From Pseudobutyrivibrio sp. MD2005 (GTDB taxonomy: Bacteria > Bacillota > Clostridia > Lachnospirales > Lachnospiraceae), in assembly GCF_000621865.1 (NCBI RefSeq), contig NZ_JHXE01000015.1, positions 78,429 to 142,428 of the forward strand: 64,000 nucleotides of DNA, given 5' to 3'. Of this stretch, positions 9,266 through 17,657 are shown one piece after another. The notes beneath the pieces were generated by a model. It was not told the origin of the DNA, made no database searches, and was given only the letters and a program-made list of their open reading frames with translations. The position numbers and the translations under genes were made by a program. Each line of letters begins with the position of its first letter. The first letter of the stretch is position 1.

Positions 9266-11320
9266 ATGGCTGAAAATAAGAGACGTAGGTTAAAACCGAA
9301 TAATAAAATATTAAAAAGAATGCAACGCAAGCTCTGGTTAGTTTTTGGAGTTGTTTGTATTCTTTTTGTCGTTCTGATAGGACGTGTAATGTACATCCAA
9401 CACACAAGTGGGGATAAATACGAAAAGATTGTATTATCTCAGCAGGATTACAACAGCACCACAATTCCTTTTCAACGAGGAAATATTATCGATGCTAGAG
9501 GCACAGTCCTTGCAACAAGTGTAGATGTCTACAATGTTATTCTTGATTGCAAGGTGCTTAATGCCAATGAGGATGCTATTACCACAACAATCACAGCAGT
9601 TACAAGCTGCTTTGATGAAATCGATGCAGAGACTATAAAGACTCAGCTTGCTAATAACGGTACATCTCAGTATTATGTTTTAGCAAAAAAGGTATCCTAT
9701 GAGGAAATGGCATCATTTGAGGAGCTTAAGGCAAGCGATGATTACAAAGGTAAGGTGTTTGGTATATGGTTTGAAAAGGAATATATCAGACAGTATCCAT
9801 ATGGAAGCCTTGCGGCTGCTACTATTGGTTATGCTAGTGGTGGAAATGTTGGTGTTATTGGCCTTGAAAACAAATATTCAAGTGTTCTCAATGGTGTGAA
9901 TGGTCGTACATACGGTTATCTCAATTCTGATAGCAATCTTGAGACAACAACAATAGATGCCACAAACGGAAATAACATAGTTCTTTCCTTAGATGTTAAC
10001 ATCCAGACTATAGTAGAAAATGCTATTAAGGAATGGAATGACAAGACTATGGCTGAGTATAATGCAGCTAATCCGGATGCACCAGAGGCTTTTGGTTCGC
10101 TTCATACAGCAGTTCTTGTTATGAATCCAAATAACGGCGAAATTTACGCTATGGCTCAGTATCCTACATTTGACTTGAATAATCCTCGTGATTTATCTGC
10201 ATTTTATACAAAAGAACAGCTTGCAGAGATGTCAACAGATGATAAAATGGATGAGTTGAATAAAATTTGGCAGAATTTCTGTATCACTTACACATACGAG
10301 CCGGGTTCTACATTCAAACCATTCACAGTCGCAATGGGATTAGAGACAGGAGTTATGACTGGCGATGAGACATATTTCTGCGATGGTGGCGAGATGATTA
10401 GTGGCTACCCTAAGCTTGTAAAGTGTGTTGCATATCGAAAGGGTGGACATGGCACACAGACAATCGCCGAGGCTTTATCTAATTCTTGCAACGATGCTTT
10501 GATGCAAATGGTTAGAGTTATTGGGCCAGAGACATTTGCAAAATATCAATCTATCTTTGGATTTGGACAAAAGACTGGCATAGATCTTACCGGAGAGGCA
10601 AGTACAGCAGGACTTATATATAGTGAAAAGGATCTCAATTCATCTATCAACCTTGCAACTAATTCATTTGGACAGAACTTTAACACCACAATGATACAGC
10701 TTGCTACTGGATTTAGTTCGTTGATAAATGGTGGATATCTTTACGAGCCACATTTGGTTACAAAGATTACAGATTCTAATGGCAACACAGTTGAGGAAAT
10801 AGAGCCAACAGTGCTTAAGAGAACTATTTCAAGCGAGACAGGAGACTTGCTTAGAAGTTATCTTGAATACGTTGTATCTGATGGTACAGGTAAGACTGCT
10901 GGTGTGGCAGGATACAGAATCGGTGGTAAAACAGGTACTGCCGAAAAATTACCTAGAGGAAATCATAAATATCTGGTATCATTTATAGGCTTTGCGCCTG
11001 TTGATGATCCACAGGTAGTAGTTTATGTTATTGTAGATGAGCCAGGTGTTGGAGCTGTTGGTGATAATCAGGCTCACAGTAGTTTTGCTCAGGAAATTTG
11101 TCATAACATATTTGAACAGATTCTTCCATATTTAGGTGTTGAATCTTCATTGTCAGAGGAAGAGGAAGCAGAGGCTGCAGCTGCACTTACTGAGGCAGCT
11201 CAAGCAACAGATTCTCCAGAGGCAGTAGAGGCAGATGAAGGAGGAACAGAGGATACTCCAGAGGGAGAGGAGTCTACCGCTGATCCAACAGAAACACCAG
11301 AGGTTGAAGAAGAACAATAA
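9266..11320 (+). CDS. ftsI: Class B penicillin-binding protein (FtsI/SpoVD type)
   Basis: Septal peptidoglycan transpeptidase, 684 residues. An N-terminal membrane anchor (~20-45) is followed by the pedestal domain with 'RGNIIDARGTVLATS' (~70-84) and the transpeptidase domain with S348-T-F-K351 (catalytic serine), S407-C-N409 and K555-T-G. No PASTA domains are seen, which fits FtsI more than Bacillus SpoVD. After about residue 620 comes an acidic Glu/Ala/Thr/Pro tail of some 60 residues, outside the usual catalytic domain. It lies between ftsL and mraY. Confidence 0.93.
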   Translation: MAENKRRRLKPNNKILKRMQRKLWLVFGVVCILFVVLIGRVMYIQHTSGDKYEKIVLSQQDYNSTTIPFQRGNIIDARGTVLATSVDVYNVILDCKVLNANEDAITTTITAVTSCFDEIDAETIKTQLANNGTSQYYVLAKKVSYEEMASFEELKASDDYKGKVFGIWFEKEYIRQYPYGSLAAATIGYASGGNVGVIGLENKYSSVLNGVNGRTYGYLNSDSNLETTTIDATNGNNIVLSLDVNIQTIVENAIKEWNDKTMAEYNAANPDAPEAFGSLHTAVLVMNPNNGEIYAMAQYPTFDLNNPRDLSAFYTKEQLAEMSTDDKMDELNKIWQNFCITYTYEPGSTFKPFTVAMGLETGVMTGDETYFCDGGEMISGYPKLVKCVAYRKGGHGTQTIAEALSNSCNDALMQMVRVIGPETFAKYQSIFGFGQKTGIDLTGEASTAGLIYSEKDLNSSINLATNSFGQNFNTTMIQLATGFSSLINGGYLYEPHLVTKITDSNGNTVEEIEPTVLKRTISSETGDLLRSYLEYVVSDGTGKTAGVAGYRIGGKTGTAEKLPRGNHKYLVSFIGFAPVDDPQVVVYVIVDEPGVGAVGDNQAHSSFAQEICHNIFEQILPYLGVESSLSEEEEAEAAAALTEAAQATDSPEAVEADEGGTEDTPEGEESTADPTETPEVEEEQ

Positions 11321-11349
11321 TTATTAGAGGAATTTAGAATTGGAGTATT

Positions 11350-12300
11350 ATGATGTTTGAAGTTTTATTACCTATGTTAGTTGCGTTTGTATTGGTACTT
11401 GTTTTAGGACCAATATGCATACCTGCATTAAGACGCCTTAAGATGGGAAACACTGAGAGAGAATACATTAAAGAGCACAAAGTTAAAAATGGTACACCAT
11501 CTATGGGTGGAATCATGATTTTAATAGCTTTTGCTATTGTTGGATTTTACAATGCAAGGTATTGCCCACATATCTATCCAATCGTATTTTTAACATTAGG
11601 ATTTGGTATATTAGGTTTTGTTGATGATTTGCTTAAAGCACTAAAGCGCAGCTCTGATGGACTTAAGGCATGGCAGAAGATGCTTGGGCAGATTTTGCTT
11701 ACAACAGGCTTTGCAGTGTATATGGTTAAGTTTTCTGATATATCATTAGAAATGAGAATTCCATTTACTGGTGCATTTATTGATATGGGATGGTTTTCTG
11801 TAGTTGTTTTGTATTTGGCAGTTATTGGTACAGTCAATGGTGCTAATTTCACAGACGGCTTAGATGGACTTGCAACATCTGTTACTCTTGCTATTGCAGC
11901 ATTCTTTGGAGTAGCAGCAATACATCTTTATTCAGATATTACTCCTGCAATCTGTGGAATGATTGGCGCATTATTTGGTTTCCTTATGTTTAATGTTCAT
12001 CCAGCCAAGATTTTCATGGGCGACACAGGTTCACTTGCCCTTGGAGCATTTGTTGCATCAAGCGCTTATATGCTTAAGATGCCAATATTCATTATTATTG
12101 TTGCGCTTATTTATTTAGTAGAGGTTTTATCCGTTATTCTTCAGGTAGGCTACTTTAAGCTTACAGGAGGAAAGCGAATCTTTAGAATGGCTCCAATTCA
12201 TCATCATTATGAGCTTGGTGGCTGGTCTGAAGTAAAAGTTGTTGCAGTATTTACTACAGTTACAATTTTCTTATGCGTATTTGCGTATTACATGATTTAA
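11350..12300 (+). CDS. mraY: Phospho-N-acetylmuramoyl-pentapeptide-transferase
   Basis: Makes lipid I by transferring phospho-MurNAc-pentapeptide to undecaprenyl phosphate. The 316-residue protein has about ten membrane helices. Family signatures are 'GTPSMGGIMILIAF', 'GFVDDLLK' (~93-100), 'NFTDGLDGLATS' (~165-176), 'NVHPAKIFMGDTGS' and the histidine motif 'MAPIHHHYELGGW'. GGAG at 11342 fits ATG 11353 (7 nt) slightly better than ATG 11350; the difference is one residue. murD, which normally follows, is absent; ftsW comes next. Confidence 0.97.
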   Translation: MMFEVLLPMLVAFVLVLVLGPICIPALRRLKMGNTEREYIKEHKVKNGTPSMGGIMILIAFAIVGFYNARYCPHIYPIVFLTLGFGILGFVDDLLKALKRSSDGLKAWQKMLGQILLTTGFAVYMVKFSDISLEMRIPFTGAFIDMGWFSVVVLYLAVIGTVNGANFTDGLDGLATSVTLAIAAFFGVAAIHLYSDITPAICGMIGALFGFLMFNVHPAKIFMGDTGSLALGAFVASSAYMLKMPIFIIIVALIYLVEVLSVILQVGYFKLTGGKRIFRMAPIHHHYELGGWSEVKVVAVFTTVTIFLCVFAYYMI

Positions 12301-12319
12301 GGTTTCGGGGAAGAGTTTT

Positions 12320-13477
12320 ATGGTAAGAGAAAAAGAGTATGCCGCCTCCAGGCGTGAGGCTAGGCGAAGAAAAAGAATAAAAAAACTTCTTAATTTTGAT
12401 TATACCTTATTGCTTATCGTGATATTCATCCTTGCTTTCGGTCTTGTAATGCTTTATAGTACATCAGCCTATGCGGCAGCCTTGAAAAAAGGAAACTCTG
12501 TTTTCTACTTAAAGAGGCAGATGTTTGCCGCAGGATTAGGTTTTGTTGGAATGTTTTTTTCTACCAAAATTGATTATAGAAGATGGTCTCATTTTGTTTG
12601 GCCAATTTATATAATTTCTATTTTCTTATGTATCATAGTTGTATTCGTTGGAACTAATATTAATGGACAGTCCCGTTGGTTGAGCATAGGTGGAATTCAG
12701 TTTCAGCCTTCCGAAATCGGAAAGGTTGCTGTAATTATGTTGCTTGCCAATGTTATTGATAGAGCACCAAAAGCACAGCGTTCCTTCCAGGGCTCAATGA
12801 AGACTTTGGCATTGGTACTACCTTTGTTTGCTGTCGTTGGTTATAACAACCTTTCGACTGCTATCATTATTATGGGTATTGCCTTTGTTATGGTTTTTAT
12901 CGCCTCTCCAAAGTTTTGGTATTTTACTGCAGCTGCAGGCGGAGCAGTACTTTTGGTAATTGTTTACATTTCACTTGCAAGTTATCGAGCTGGTAGAATT
13001 GGAGCGTGGCTTCACCCAGAGGATTACATAAGCAGTACAGGTTATCAGACCTTACAAGGCTTATACGCTATAGGTAGCGGCGGCCTTTTTGGTAAAGGAT
13101 TAGGCGAGAGTATGCAAAAATATATCGTTCCTGAGGCACAAAACGATATGATATTTTCTATCATATGTGAGGAGCTAGGTGTATTTGGTGCAGTTTGTAT
13201 AATCCTTTTATATATACTTATGCTATACCGCCTTCTATTCATTGCAAGTCATGCAAAGGATATGTTTGGTTCATACATATGCATAGGAATTATGACACAC
13301 ATTGCACTTCAGGTTGTTTTAAATATTGCCGTTGTTACTAATTCCATTCCAAATACAGGTGTAACTTTGCCGCTTATAAGTTATGGAGGTACATCGGTAG
13401 CGATACTTTTAACAGAGCTTGGATTGGCACTTAGTGTTTCTAAGAATATGGAATTCAAGGAGGATGATGATGTCTAG
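12320..13477 (+). CDS. ftsW: FtsW/RodA-family peptidoglycan glycosyltransferase
   Basis: SEDS-family polymerase with ten predicted membrane helices, 385 residues. The motifs 'GGIQFQPSEIGKVA' (~134-147), 'GLGESMQKYIVPEAQNDMIF' (~256-275) and 'PNTGVTLPLISYGGTS' (~339-354) are typical. It should polymerise lipid II together with the penicillin-binding protein encoded two genes upstream. Position in the cluster argues for FtsW rather than RodA or SpoVE. The tail overlaps the next gene: the run of GATGATGATG that ends this frame supplies its start. Confidence 0.93.
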   Translation: MVREKEYAASRREARRRKRIKKLLNFDYTLLLIVIFILAFGLVMLYSTSAYAAALKKGNSVFYLKRQMFAAGLGFVGMFFSTKIDYRRWSHFVWPIYIISIFLCIIVVFVGTNINGQSRWLSIGGIQFQPSEIGKVAVIMLLANVIDRAPKAQRSFQGSMKTLALVLPLFAVVGYNNLSTAIIIMGIAFVMVFIASPKFWYFTAAAGGAVLLVIVYISLASYRAGRIGAWLHPEDYISSTGYQTLQGLYAIGSGGLFGKGLGESMQKYIVPEAQNDMIFSIICEELGVFGAVCIILLYILMLYRLLFIASHAKDMFGSYICIGIMTHIALQVVLNIAVVTNSIPNTGVTLPLISYGGTSVAILLTELGLALSVSKNMEFKEDDDV

Positions 13478-14237
13478 ACGACGGAAGAAAAGACGTGGAA
13501 TAGGTAGCTTCATCCTGGTACTAATAGAAATTATACTTGCGATAGTTATACTTGGAATGATATTTGCAGCCGCAGCGTTTTATTTCTGTACCCTGAAGGA
13601 TGTCACAGTTGAAGGAACTGATTTATACACGAAAGAAGAAGTTACCGGTTACATTTTAGATGACAAATACTCAAGTAATGCAATGTATGCTTTCTTTAAG
13701 AATAAGATATTCCCTAAGTCAGATGCCGAATTTATCGAATCATTTGATGTAGAGCTAACTGGAATGAATTCTTTAAAGATAATATGTAATGAAAAGACAA
13801 TCTTAGGTTACATGGTGACTGAAGAAGGTAAATACATTTATTTTGATTACGATGGAATAATTGTAGAAATCAGCGATGCCTTTGTTGATAGAGGCTATAT
13901 GCGAGTCGATGGAGTAGAGTGTCAGGAACCAAAAATTGGAGAAGAGCTATCCATCGGAGAAGATCAGATAGGCTATTTGACAGCACTGATTAAAATTCTA
14001 CAGAAAAATGAATTAATGCCAAATGTTATATCATATGATGAGAGAGGAAGGATAACTCTTGGGTATGATACATATAATATATCACTTGGAAGCAGTGTTT
14101 ATCTTGAAGAGAAGATAGACCGTTTGCTTAGGATTTTGCCACAGATAGATGGAATGTATGGCACACTACATCTTGAGAATTATTCTAGCCAAAATACAGA
14201 TATTGTATTTGAGAAAGAGGATTCTGAAGAAGAATAA
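13470..14237 (+). CDS. ftsQ: Divisome protein FtsQ/DivIB
   Basis: A 255-residue single-pass protein: very basic cytoplasmic tip (SRRRKKRRG), membrane helix (~10-32), then a POTRA-like segment starting 'TLKDVTVEGTDLYTKEEV' and a beta domain. It links FtsL/DivIC and regulates septal synthesis. AGGAGG at 13458-13463 is 6 nt from ATG 13470, which I prefer over the two ATGs just before and over the open upstream frame. It overlaps the ftsW stop by 8 nt. Identity rests on the POTRA region plus context. Confidence 0.85.
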   Translation: MSRRRKKRRGIGSFILVLIEIILAIVILGMIFAAAAFYFCTLKDVTVEGTDLYTKEEVTGYILDDKYSSNAMYAFFKNKIFPKSDAEFIESFDVELTGMNSLKIICNEKTILGYMVTEEGKYIYFDYDGIIVEISDAFVDRGYMRVDGVECQEPKIGEELSIGEDQIGYLTALIKILQKNELMPNVISYDERGRITLGYDTYNISLGSSVYLEEKIDRLLRILPQIDGMYGTLHLENYSSQNTDIVFEKEDSEEE

Positions 14238-14261
14238 AATGGATTTTTTAGTAGAAAATGG

Positions 14262-14290
14262 TTGCGAAATAGGGAGAAAAACTATAATAT
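14262..14290 (+). promoter_or_regulatory. Probable ftsZ promoter
   Basis: TTGCGA (14262-14267), 17 nt, then TAATAT (14285-14290) in the 165-nt gap between ftsQ and ftsZ. A small AACCTC/GAGGTT hairpin at ~14365-14381 sits just before the AAAGGAGG ribosome site. This would give ftsZ its own transcription in addition to cluster read-through. Confidence 0.55.
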
Positions 14291-14402
14291 AATAATAGTA
14301 TTTATGTAGATAAGATGAATTTTATTATTTTTACATAAATATTGTTTGGTATTAGAGATTTTGCAACCTCCCGTAGAGGTTTGATAAAAGGAGGATATCG
14401 TT

Positions 14403-15623
14403 TTGATTAACATTACGACTGACGAGACAGGGGCTCCTGTCAGAATCATTGTTGTCGGTGTCGGCGGAGCTGGTAACAATGCAGTAAAGCGTATGGTTGA
14501 AGAGGGTATTGGGGGAGTTGAGTTCATTGGAATCAACACTGATAAGCAGGCACTTGATTTATGCAAGGCGCCTACTCTTTTAGCTATAGGTGAAAAGACT
14601 ACAGGTGGAAAGGGTGCTGGAGCTAATCCAGAAGTTGGCATGAAGTCAGCAGAGGAAAGCGCAGAGGACATTTCAGCTGCTATTAAGGGCGCTGATATGG
14701 TATTCATCACTTGTGGTATGGGTGGTGGCACAGGTACAGGTGCTGCACCAGTTGTTGCGCGTATTGCGAAGGAACAGGGTATTCTTACTGTAGGTATAGT
14801 TACAAAGCCTTTCCAGTTCGAAGGAAAGCCACGTATGAACAATGCTCTTAACGGCATTGAAAGATTAAAAGAAAGTGTAGATACACTTATCGTTATCCCT
14901 AACCAGAAGCTTGTTGAAATTTGCAACAAGTCTATGGGTATTGGTGAAAGCTTTAGAATGGCTGATGGTGTTCTTCACCAGGCAGTTCAGGGTATCACAG
15001 ATCTTATCACTAAGAATTCACTTATCAACCTTGACTTTGCTGATGTTCAGACAGTCATGAAGGATAAGGGTCTTGCTCATGTTGGTATTGGATCTGCTAA
15101 GGGTGATGAGAAAGCTCTTGAGGCTGTTAAGGCAGCTGTTGCTTCTCCACTTCTTGAGACAAGCATCCAGGGTGCTTCAGATGTTATCGTTAACATCTGT
15201 GGTGATGTTGGACTTAACGATGCTAACGAAGCTACATCTTACGTACAGGATATGACAGGCGCTGATGCTAACATTATCCTTGGTATCACTGTTGATGAGT
15301 CTATGGACGACGAAGTATCTGTTACAGTTATTGCAACAGGTCTTGGTGAGCCAGCTCCAGCAGGAAGCTTCCGCAGCACAACTGGTATGGTATATAACAC
15401 ACAGCCTAGACAGTCTAGCGCTGATCTTCTTGGCAGCATGAACAGAGCAGCAGCTCCAGCTAGCCAGTCTGCAGTTACAAATACACAGCCAGTTATTAAC
15501 CGCACAGTTACACCAGCTCCAACTCCAGTTCAGCGTCCAGCTGCTCCTACAATTCCTACTGAGAGCACAGTACCTGAGCTAAATATCAAAATGCCAGACT
15601 TTATGAACTCAATCAAGAAATAA
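14403..15623 (+). CDS. ftsZ: Cell division protein FtsZ
   Basis: Tubulin-like GTPase that forms the Z ring. In 406 residues the signatures are '[10 protein letters not shown]' (~19-28), the T4 loop '[15 protein letters not shown]' (~107-121) and the T7 loop '[11 protein letters not shown]'. The linker (~320-385) is rich in Pro/Ala/Thr/Gln. The C-terminal conserved peptide ends '[14 protein letters not shown]', which docks FtsA/SepF/ZapA-type partners. The start is TTG 14403, with AAAGGAGG 8 nt upstream; no nearby ATG fits. ftsA is not in the cluster. Confidence 0.98.
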   Translation: MINITTDETGAPVRIIVVGVGGAGNNAVKRMVEEGIGGVEFIGINTDKQALDLCKAPTLLAIGEKTTGGKGAGANPEVGMKSAEESAEDISAAIKGADMVFITCGMGGGTGTGAAPVVARIAKEQGILTVGIVTKPFQFEGKPRMNNALNGIERLKESVDTLIVIPNQKLVEICNKSMGIGESFRMADGVLHQAVQGITDLITKNSLINLDFADVQTVMKDKGLAHVGIGSAKGDEKALEAVKAAVASPLLETSIQGASDVIVNICGDVGLNDANEATSYVQDMTGADANIILGITVDESMDDEVSVTVIATGLGEPAPAGSFRSTTGMVYNTQPRQSSADLLGSMNRAAAPASQSAVTNTQPVINRTVTPAPTPVQRPAAPTIPTESTVPELNIKMPDFMNSIKK

Positions 15624-15637
15624 TAAAATGAAATTAA

Positions 15638-15665
15638 AAGCACCGCGATGAGCGGTGCTTTTTTA
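15638..15665. terminator. Bidirectional intrinsic terminator between ftsZ and the K+ channel gene
   Basis: AAGCACCGC (15638-15646) pairs with GCGGTGCTT (15652-15660) over a 5-nt loop. A T run follows on the plus strand and a shorter one on the minus strand, so it can end both convergent units. Confidence 0.9.
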
Positions 15666-15682
15666 GGTCTTTTATTTGACGA

Positions 15683-16417
15683 TTATAATTCATATTTTGA
15701 TTTCTTCTTGGTAATCTCTGCCATATAAGCGGCTGTTATAATACCTGTTGGAAGTGCGATAACAGCCATACCGACAAGGGCTGAAACCATGGTAATCAGA
15801 CGACCTATAGGAGTGACTGGAGATATATCACCATAGCCAATGGTTGTGATGGAAATTGTTGCCCAATAAACTGCGTCAAAGAAAGAATTGAAAAGTGTAG
15901 GCTCTAGCTGGAAGATAAGCATGGCTGATACAAAAATGTACACGATAATCAAAAGCAGTACGGCAAGCAACTGTGACTTTACCTTGCGCACAACATTTGC
16001 AATAATGACCATCGTTTTTGAATATCTAATTAGTTTCAAAACGCGAAACACACGAAATAGTCTAAATAGCGAGATAACAGTCACAGGGAAAAAGATATAT
16101 AAAACAGGTAGAACTGAGAGCAAGTCAAATATTGCCAGTGGAGTGAAAACGTATGCAATATATGCCTTGTAGCTTTTGTAACCCATTTTATAATCGGCTG
16201 TATATACTCGTGCAAAATAATCGATAATAAACAATACACTAACAGATAAATCAATGAGCAGGGTATAAATATTGCTGCCTTTCATAGTAAGTGGAACTAA
16301 ACCTACAATAATGGCAACAGTCATTAGTTTATCGTAGGCGCGGCTAGAACGGTCTCCGATGCTTGAGACCTCTAATACTTCGTATATTCGTCTTTTAAAA
16401 TCGTAATCATTATTCAT
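15683..16417 (-). CDS. Voltage-gated-type K+ channel
   Basis: A 244-residue six-helix ion channel of the Kv/ion-transport family. The S4-like segment is 'RLFRVFRVLKLIRYSKTM' (~117-134) with regularly spaced Arg. The pore loop carries the potassium selectivity filter 'TTIGYGD' (~196-202), flanked by 'AVYWATISI'. No RCK/TrkA-N domain is attached, so gating by voltage or membrane state is more likely than by ligand. Its ATG overlaps the stop of the tiny membrane protein gene upstream by one base, so the two are translationally coupled. Confidence 0.93.
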   Translation of the reverse strand: MNNDYDFKRRIYEVLEVSSIGDRSSRAYDKLMTVAIIVGLVPLTMKGSNIYTLLIDLSVSVLFIIDYFARVYTADYKMGYKSYKAYIAYVFTPLAIFDLLSVLPVLYIFFPVTVISLFRLFRVFRVLKLIRYSKTMVIIANVVRKVKSQLLAVLLLIIVYIFVSAMLIFQLEPTLFNSFFDAVYWATISITTIGYGDISPVTPIGRLITMVSALVGMAVIALPTGIITAAYMAEITKKKSKYEL

Positions 16418-16575
16418 TAGAAGTTCCCCTTAATAAATGCGATAATACCTAATACAATAAGACAAAAAGATAAAATATTACATATAACTACAAATATTCG
16501 TGCCTGCTTGGTTTTATCATCAAAAATTAAGCCATCGTCAGTAATTAATTTGCTGTTTAAATCTTTATTACCCAT
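16417..16575 (-). CDS. Small single-pass membrane protein coupled to the K+ channel gene
   Basis: A 52-residue protein: soluble charged N-terminus 'MGNKDLNSKLITDDGL', a 'DDKTKQAR' stretch, then one hydrophobic helix ('IFVVICNILSFCLIVLGIIAFI') and a short tail. I do not recognise a family. GAGG lies ~7 nt before the chosen start; a longer frame to 16608 lacks a ribosome site. The TAATG overlap with the channel gene suggests an accessory subunit or a translational lead-in. The function is unknown. Confidence 0.65.
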   Translation of the reverse strand: MGNKDLNSKLITDDGLIFDDKTKQARIFVVICNILSFCLIVLGIIAFIKGNF

Positions 16576-16655
16576 AGAAATACCTCGTAAACATATATCT
16601 GTTGACATAATATCATCTTATTGTGAAAATTTTTTGTTACAATTCGCAGTATTTT

Positions 16656-17222
16656 AAGGCCTTGCCCCCACGTGCTGCCCGCCGGTTCACACACAGGGGC
16701 ATTGCATGAATATTGCGTTTTTCTAATGGGCCATTTATGCATCTTTATTTACATGTGTCTTTTGCAGGCCTGTACAGTTTGAAAAAATGTATGTAAGGGG
16801 CGAACACCATGAGCTTTGTGGAATATATTTTAAATAATTTTTGTAGGTAGCTTAGGCGATTTTGAAATGCGCTTAGAAAAATAGAAACAGGTTTTGCAAT
16901 ATATAGGTATGCGCCGCTACGGATGGCGGCGCAAGTGCGTAAGTGACAGGACGTCACATGGAGCACGGTACCTATATATGCAAAAACTGATTCGTGCATT
17001 TTTCTTAGCAAATGTAATATGAGCCTAAGCTACCTGCAAAGATTTTTAAAATATATTTAGTAATATACTAGTGTTCGCCCCTGCCACACATTTTTTCAAA
17101 CGGTTCATTCCGCAACAAGACACATGCGCGATGCATAAAATTGGCCCATAAGGAAAACAGCAATATTCGCAAAATCACCCCTGTGTGTGAACCGGCGAGC
17201 AGCACGGGGAGGGCGGGGCCTT
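16656..17222 (+). repeat. GH1: giant imperfect palindrome (~567 bp), possible large structured RNA
   Basis: Most of the ~1.1-kb gene-free stretch before trpD is one imperfect inverted repeat. The outer ends AAGGCC/GGCCTT pair, and matching blocks recur inwards: CGTGCTG/CAGCACG, GCCGGTTCACACACAGGGG with its complement near 17177-17196, GCAGGTAGCTTAGG-type sequence near 17026-17038. The apex holds two GC-rich hairpins: GCGCCGC (16911-16917) with GCGGCGC (16926-16932), and GTGC/GTGAC (16935-16947) with GTCAC/GCAC (16953-16966). The apical ~140 bp is clearly homologous to GH3 and, less closely, to GH2. The strand given follows that homology; transcription is not shown. Confidence 0.8.
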
Positions 17223-17244
17223 ATTGATTGGAGCGGTGAATTTT

Positions 17245-17273
17245 AACAAGTATAACAATTCTTTATACTTGTT
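17245..17273. repeat. 11-bp palindrome upstream of the trp promoter
   Basis: AACAAGTATAA (17245-17255) and TTATACTTGTT (17263-17273) form a perfect inverted repeat with a 7-nt centre, ending 13 nt before the -35 box. No T tract follows, so an operator is more likely than a terminator; what binds is unknown. Confidence 0.5.
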
Positions 17274-17286
17274 GTGAAAAAAGTTG

Positions 17287-17315
17287 TTGACACACAATTC
17301 TGATAATGGTAATAT
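17287..17315 (+). promoter_or_regulatory. trp operon promoter
   Basis: A consensus TTGACA (17287-17292), a 17-nt spacer and TAATAT (17310-17315). The predicted start near 17322 is just ahead of the T-box stem I. Confidence 0.8.
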
Positions 17316-17324
17316 TACTTCAAC

Positions 17325-17615
17325 TTAATAAAGTGTTAAACCGATGAGGGAGAGGAGTACCTCTTTATGATTCCTTGGAGAGAGCCGTGATGGTGGGATA
17401 CGGTAGGATAGTGATTTGGGAATGGACTCCTGAGGGCGTGAGGAAATGGATTTGTCCAGAGTATTGCACGACGTAAGGCACACGTTAGTTGCCAGGGATA
17501 TGATGGTATCCTGATAAGCGCATAGGTTGTCCTATGAATTCAAGGTGGCACCGCGGATTATATGATTATTCGTCCTTGATAGAAACTGTTAATGGTTTCT
17601 ATCAAGGACTTTTTT
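17325..17615 (+). promoter_or_regulatory. T-box leader, tryptophan specific, with terminator
   Basis: A tRNA-sensing transcription attenuator. Stem I begins near 'GATGAGGGAGAGGAGTAC'. The specifier loop carries GAA-TGG-AC with the Trp codon at 17423-17425. The T-box antiterminator sequence AAGGTGGCACCGCGG is at 17542-17556. The terminator is a perfect 15-bp stem (17572-17586 with 17595-17609) followed by a T run. Uncharged tRNATrp should pair with the specifier and the T-box and let transcription reach trpD. All of these elements are seen directly; the mechanism is that of the class. Confidence 0.95.
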
Positions 17616-17657
17616 ATTTGAAAAGCTGATAGAGACCCGCATCAAAGGAGAAAAAAT

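Noticed and set aside
14282..14929. A 215-codon open frame on the minus strand across ftsZ
   Set aside because: It is antisense to the conserved ftsZ coding region and its translation has no recognisable domain; codon structure follows ftsZ.
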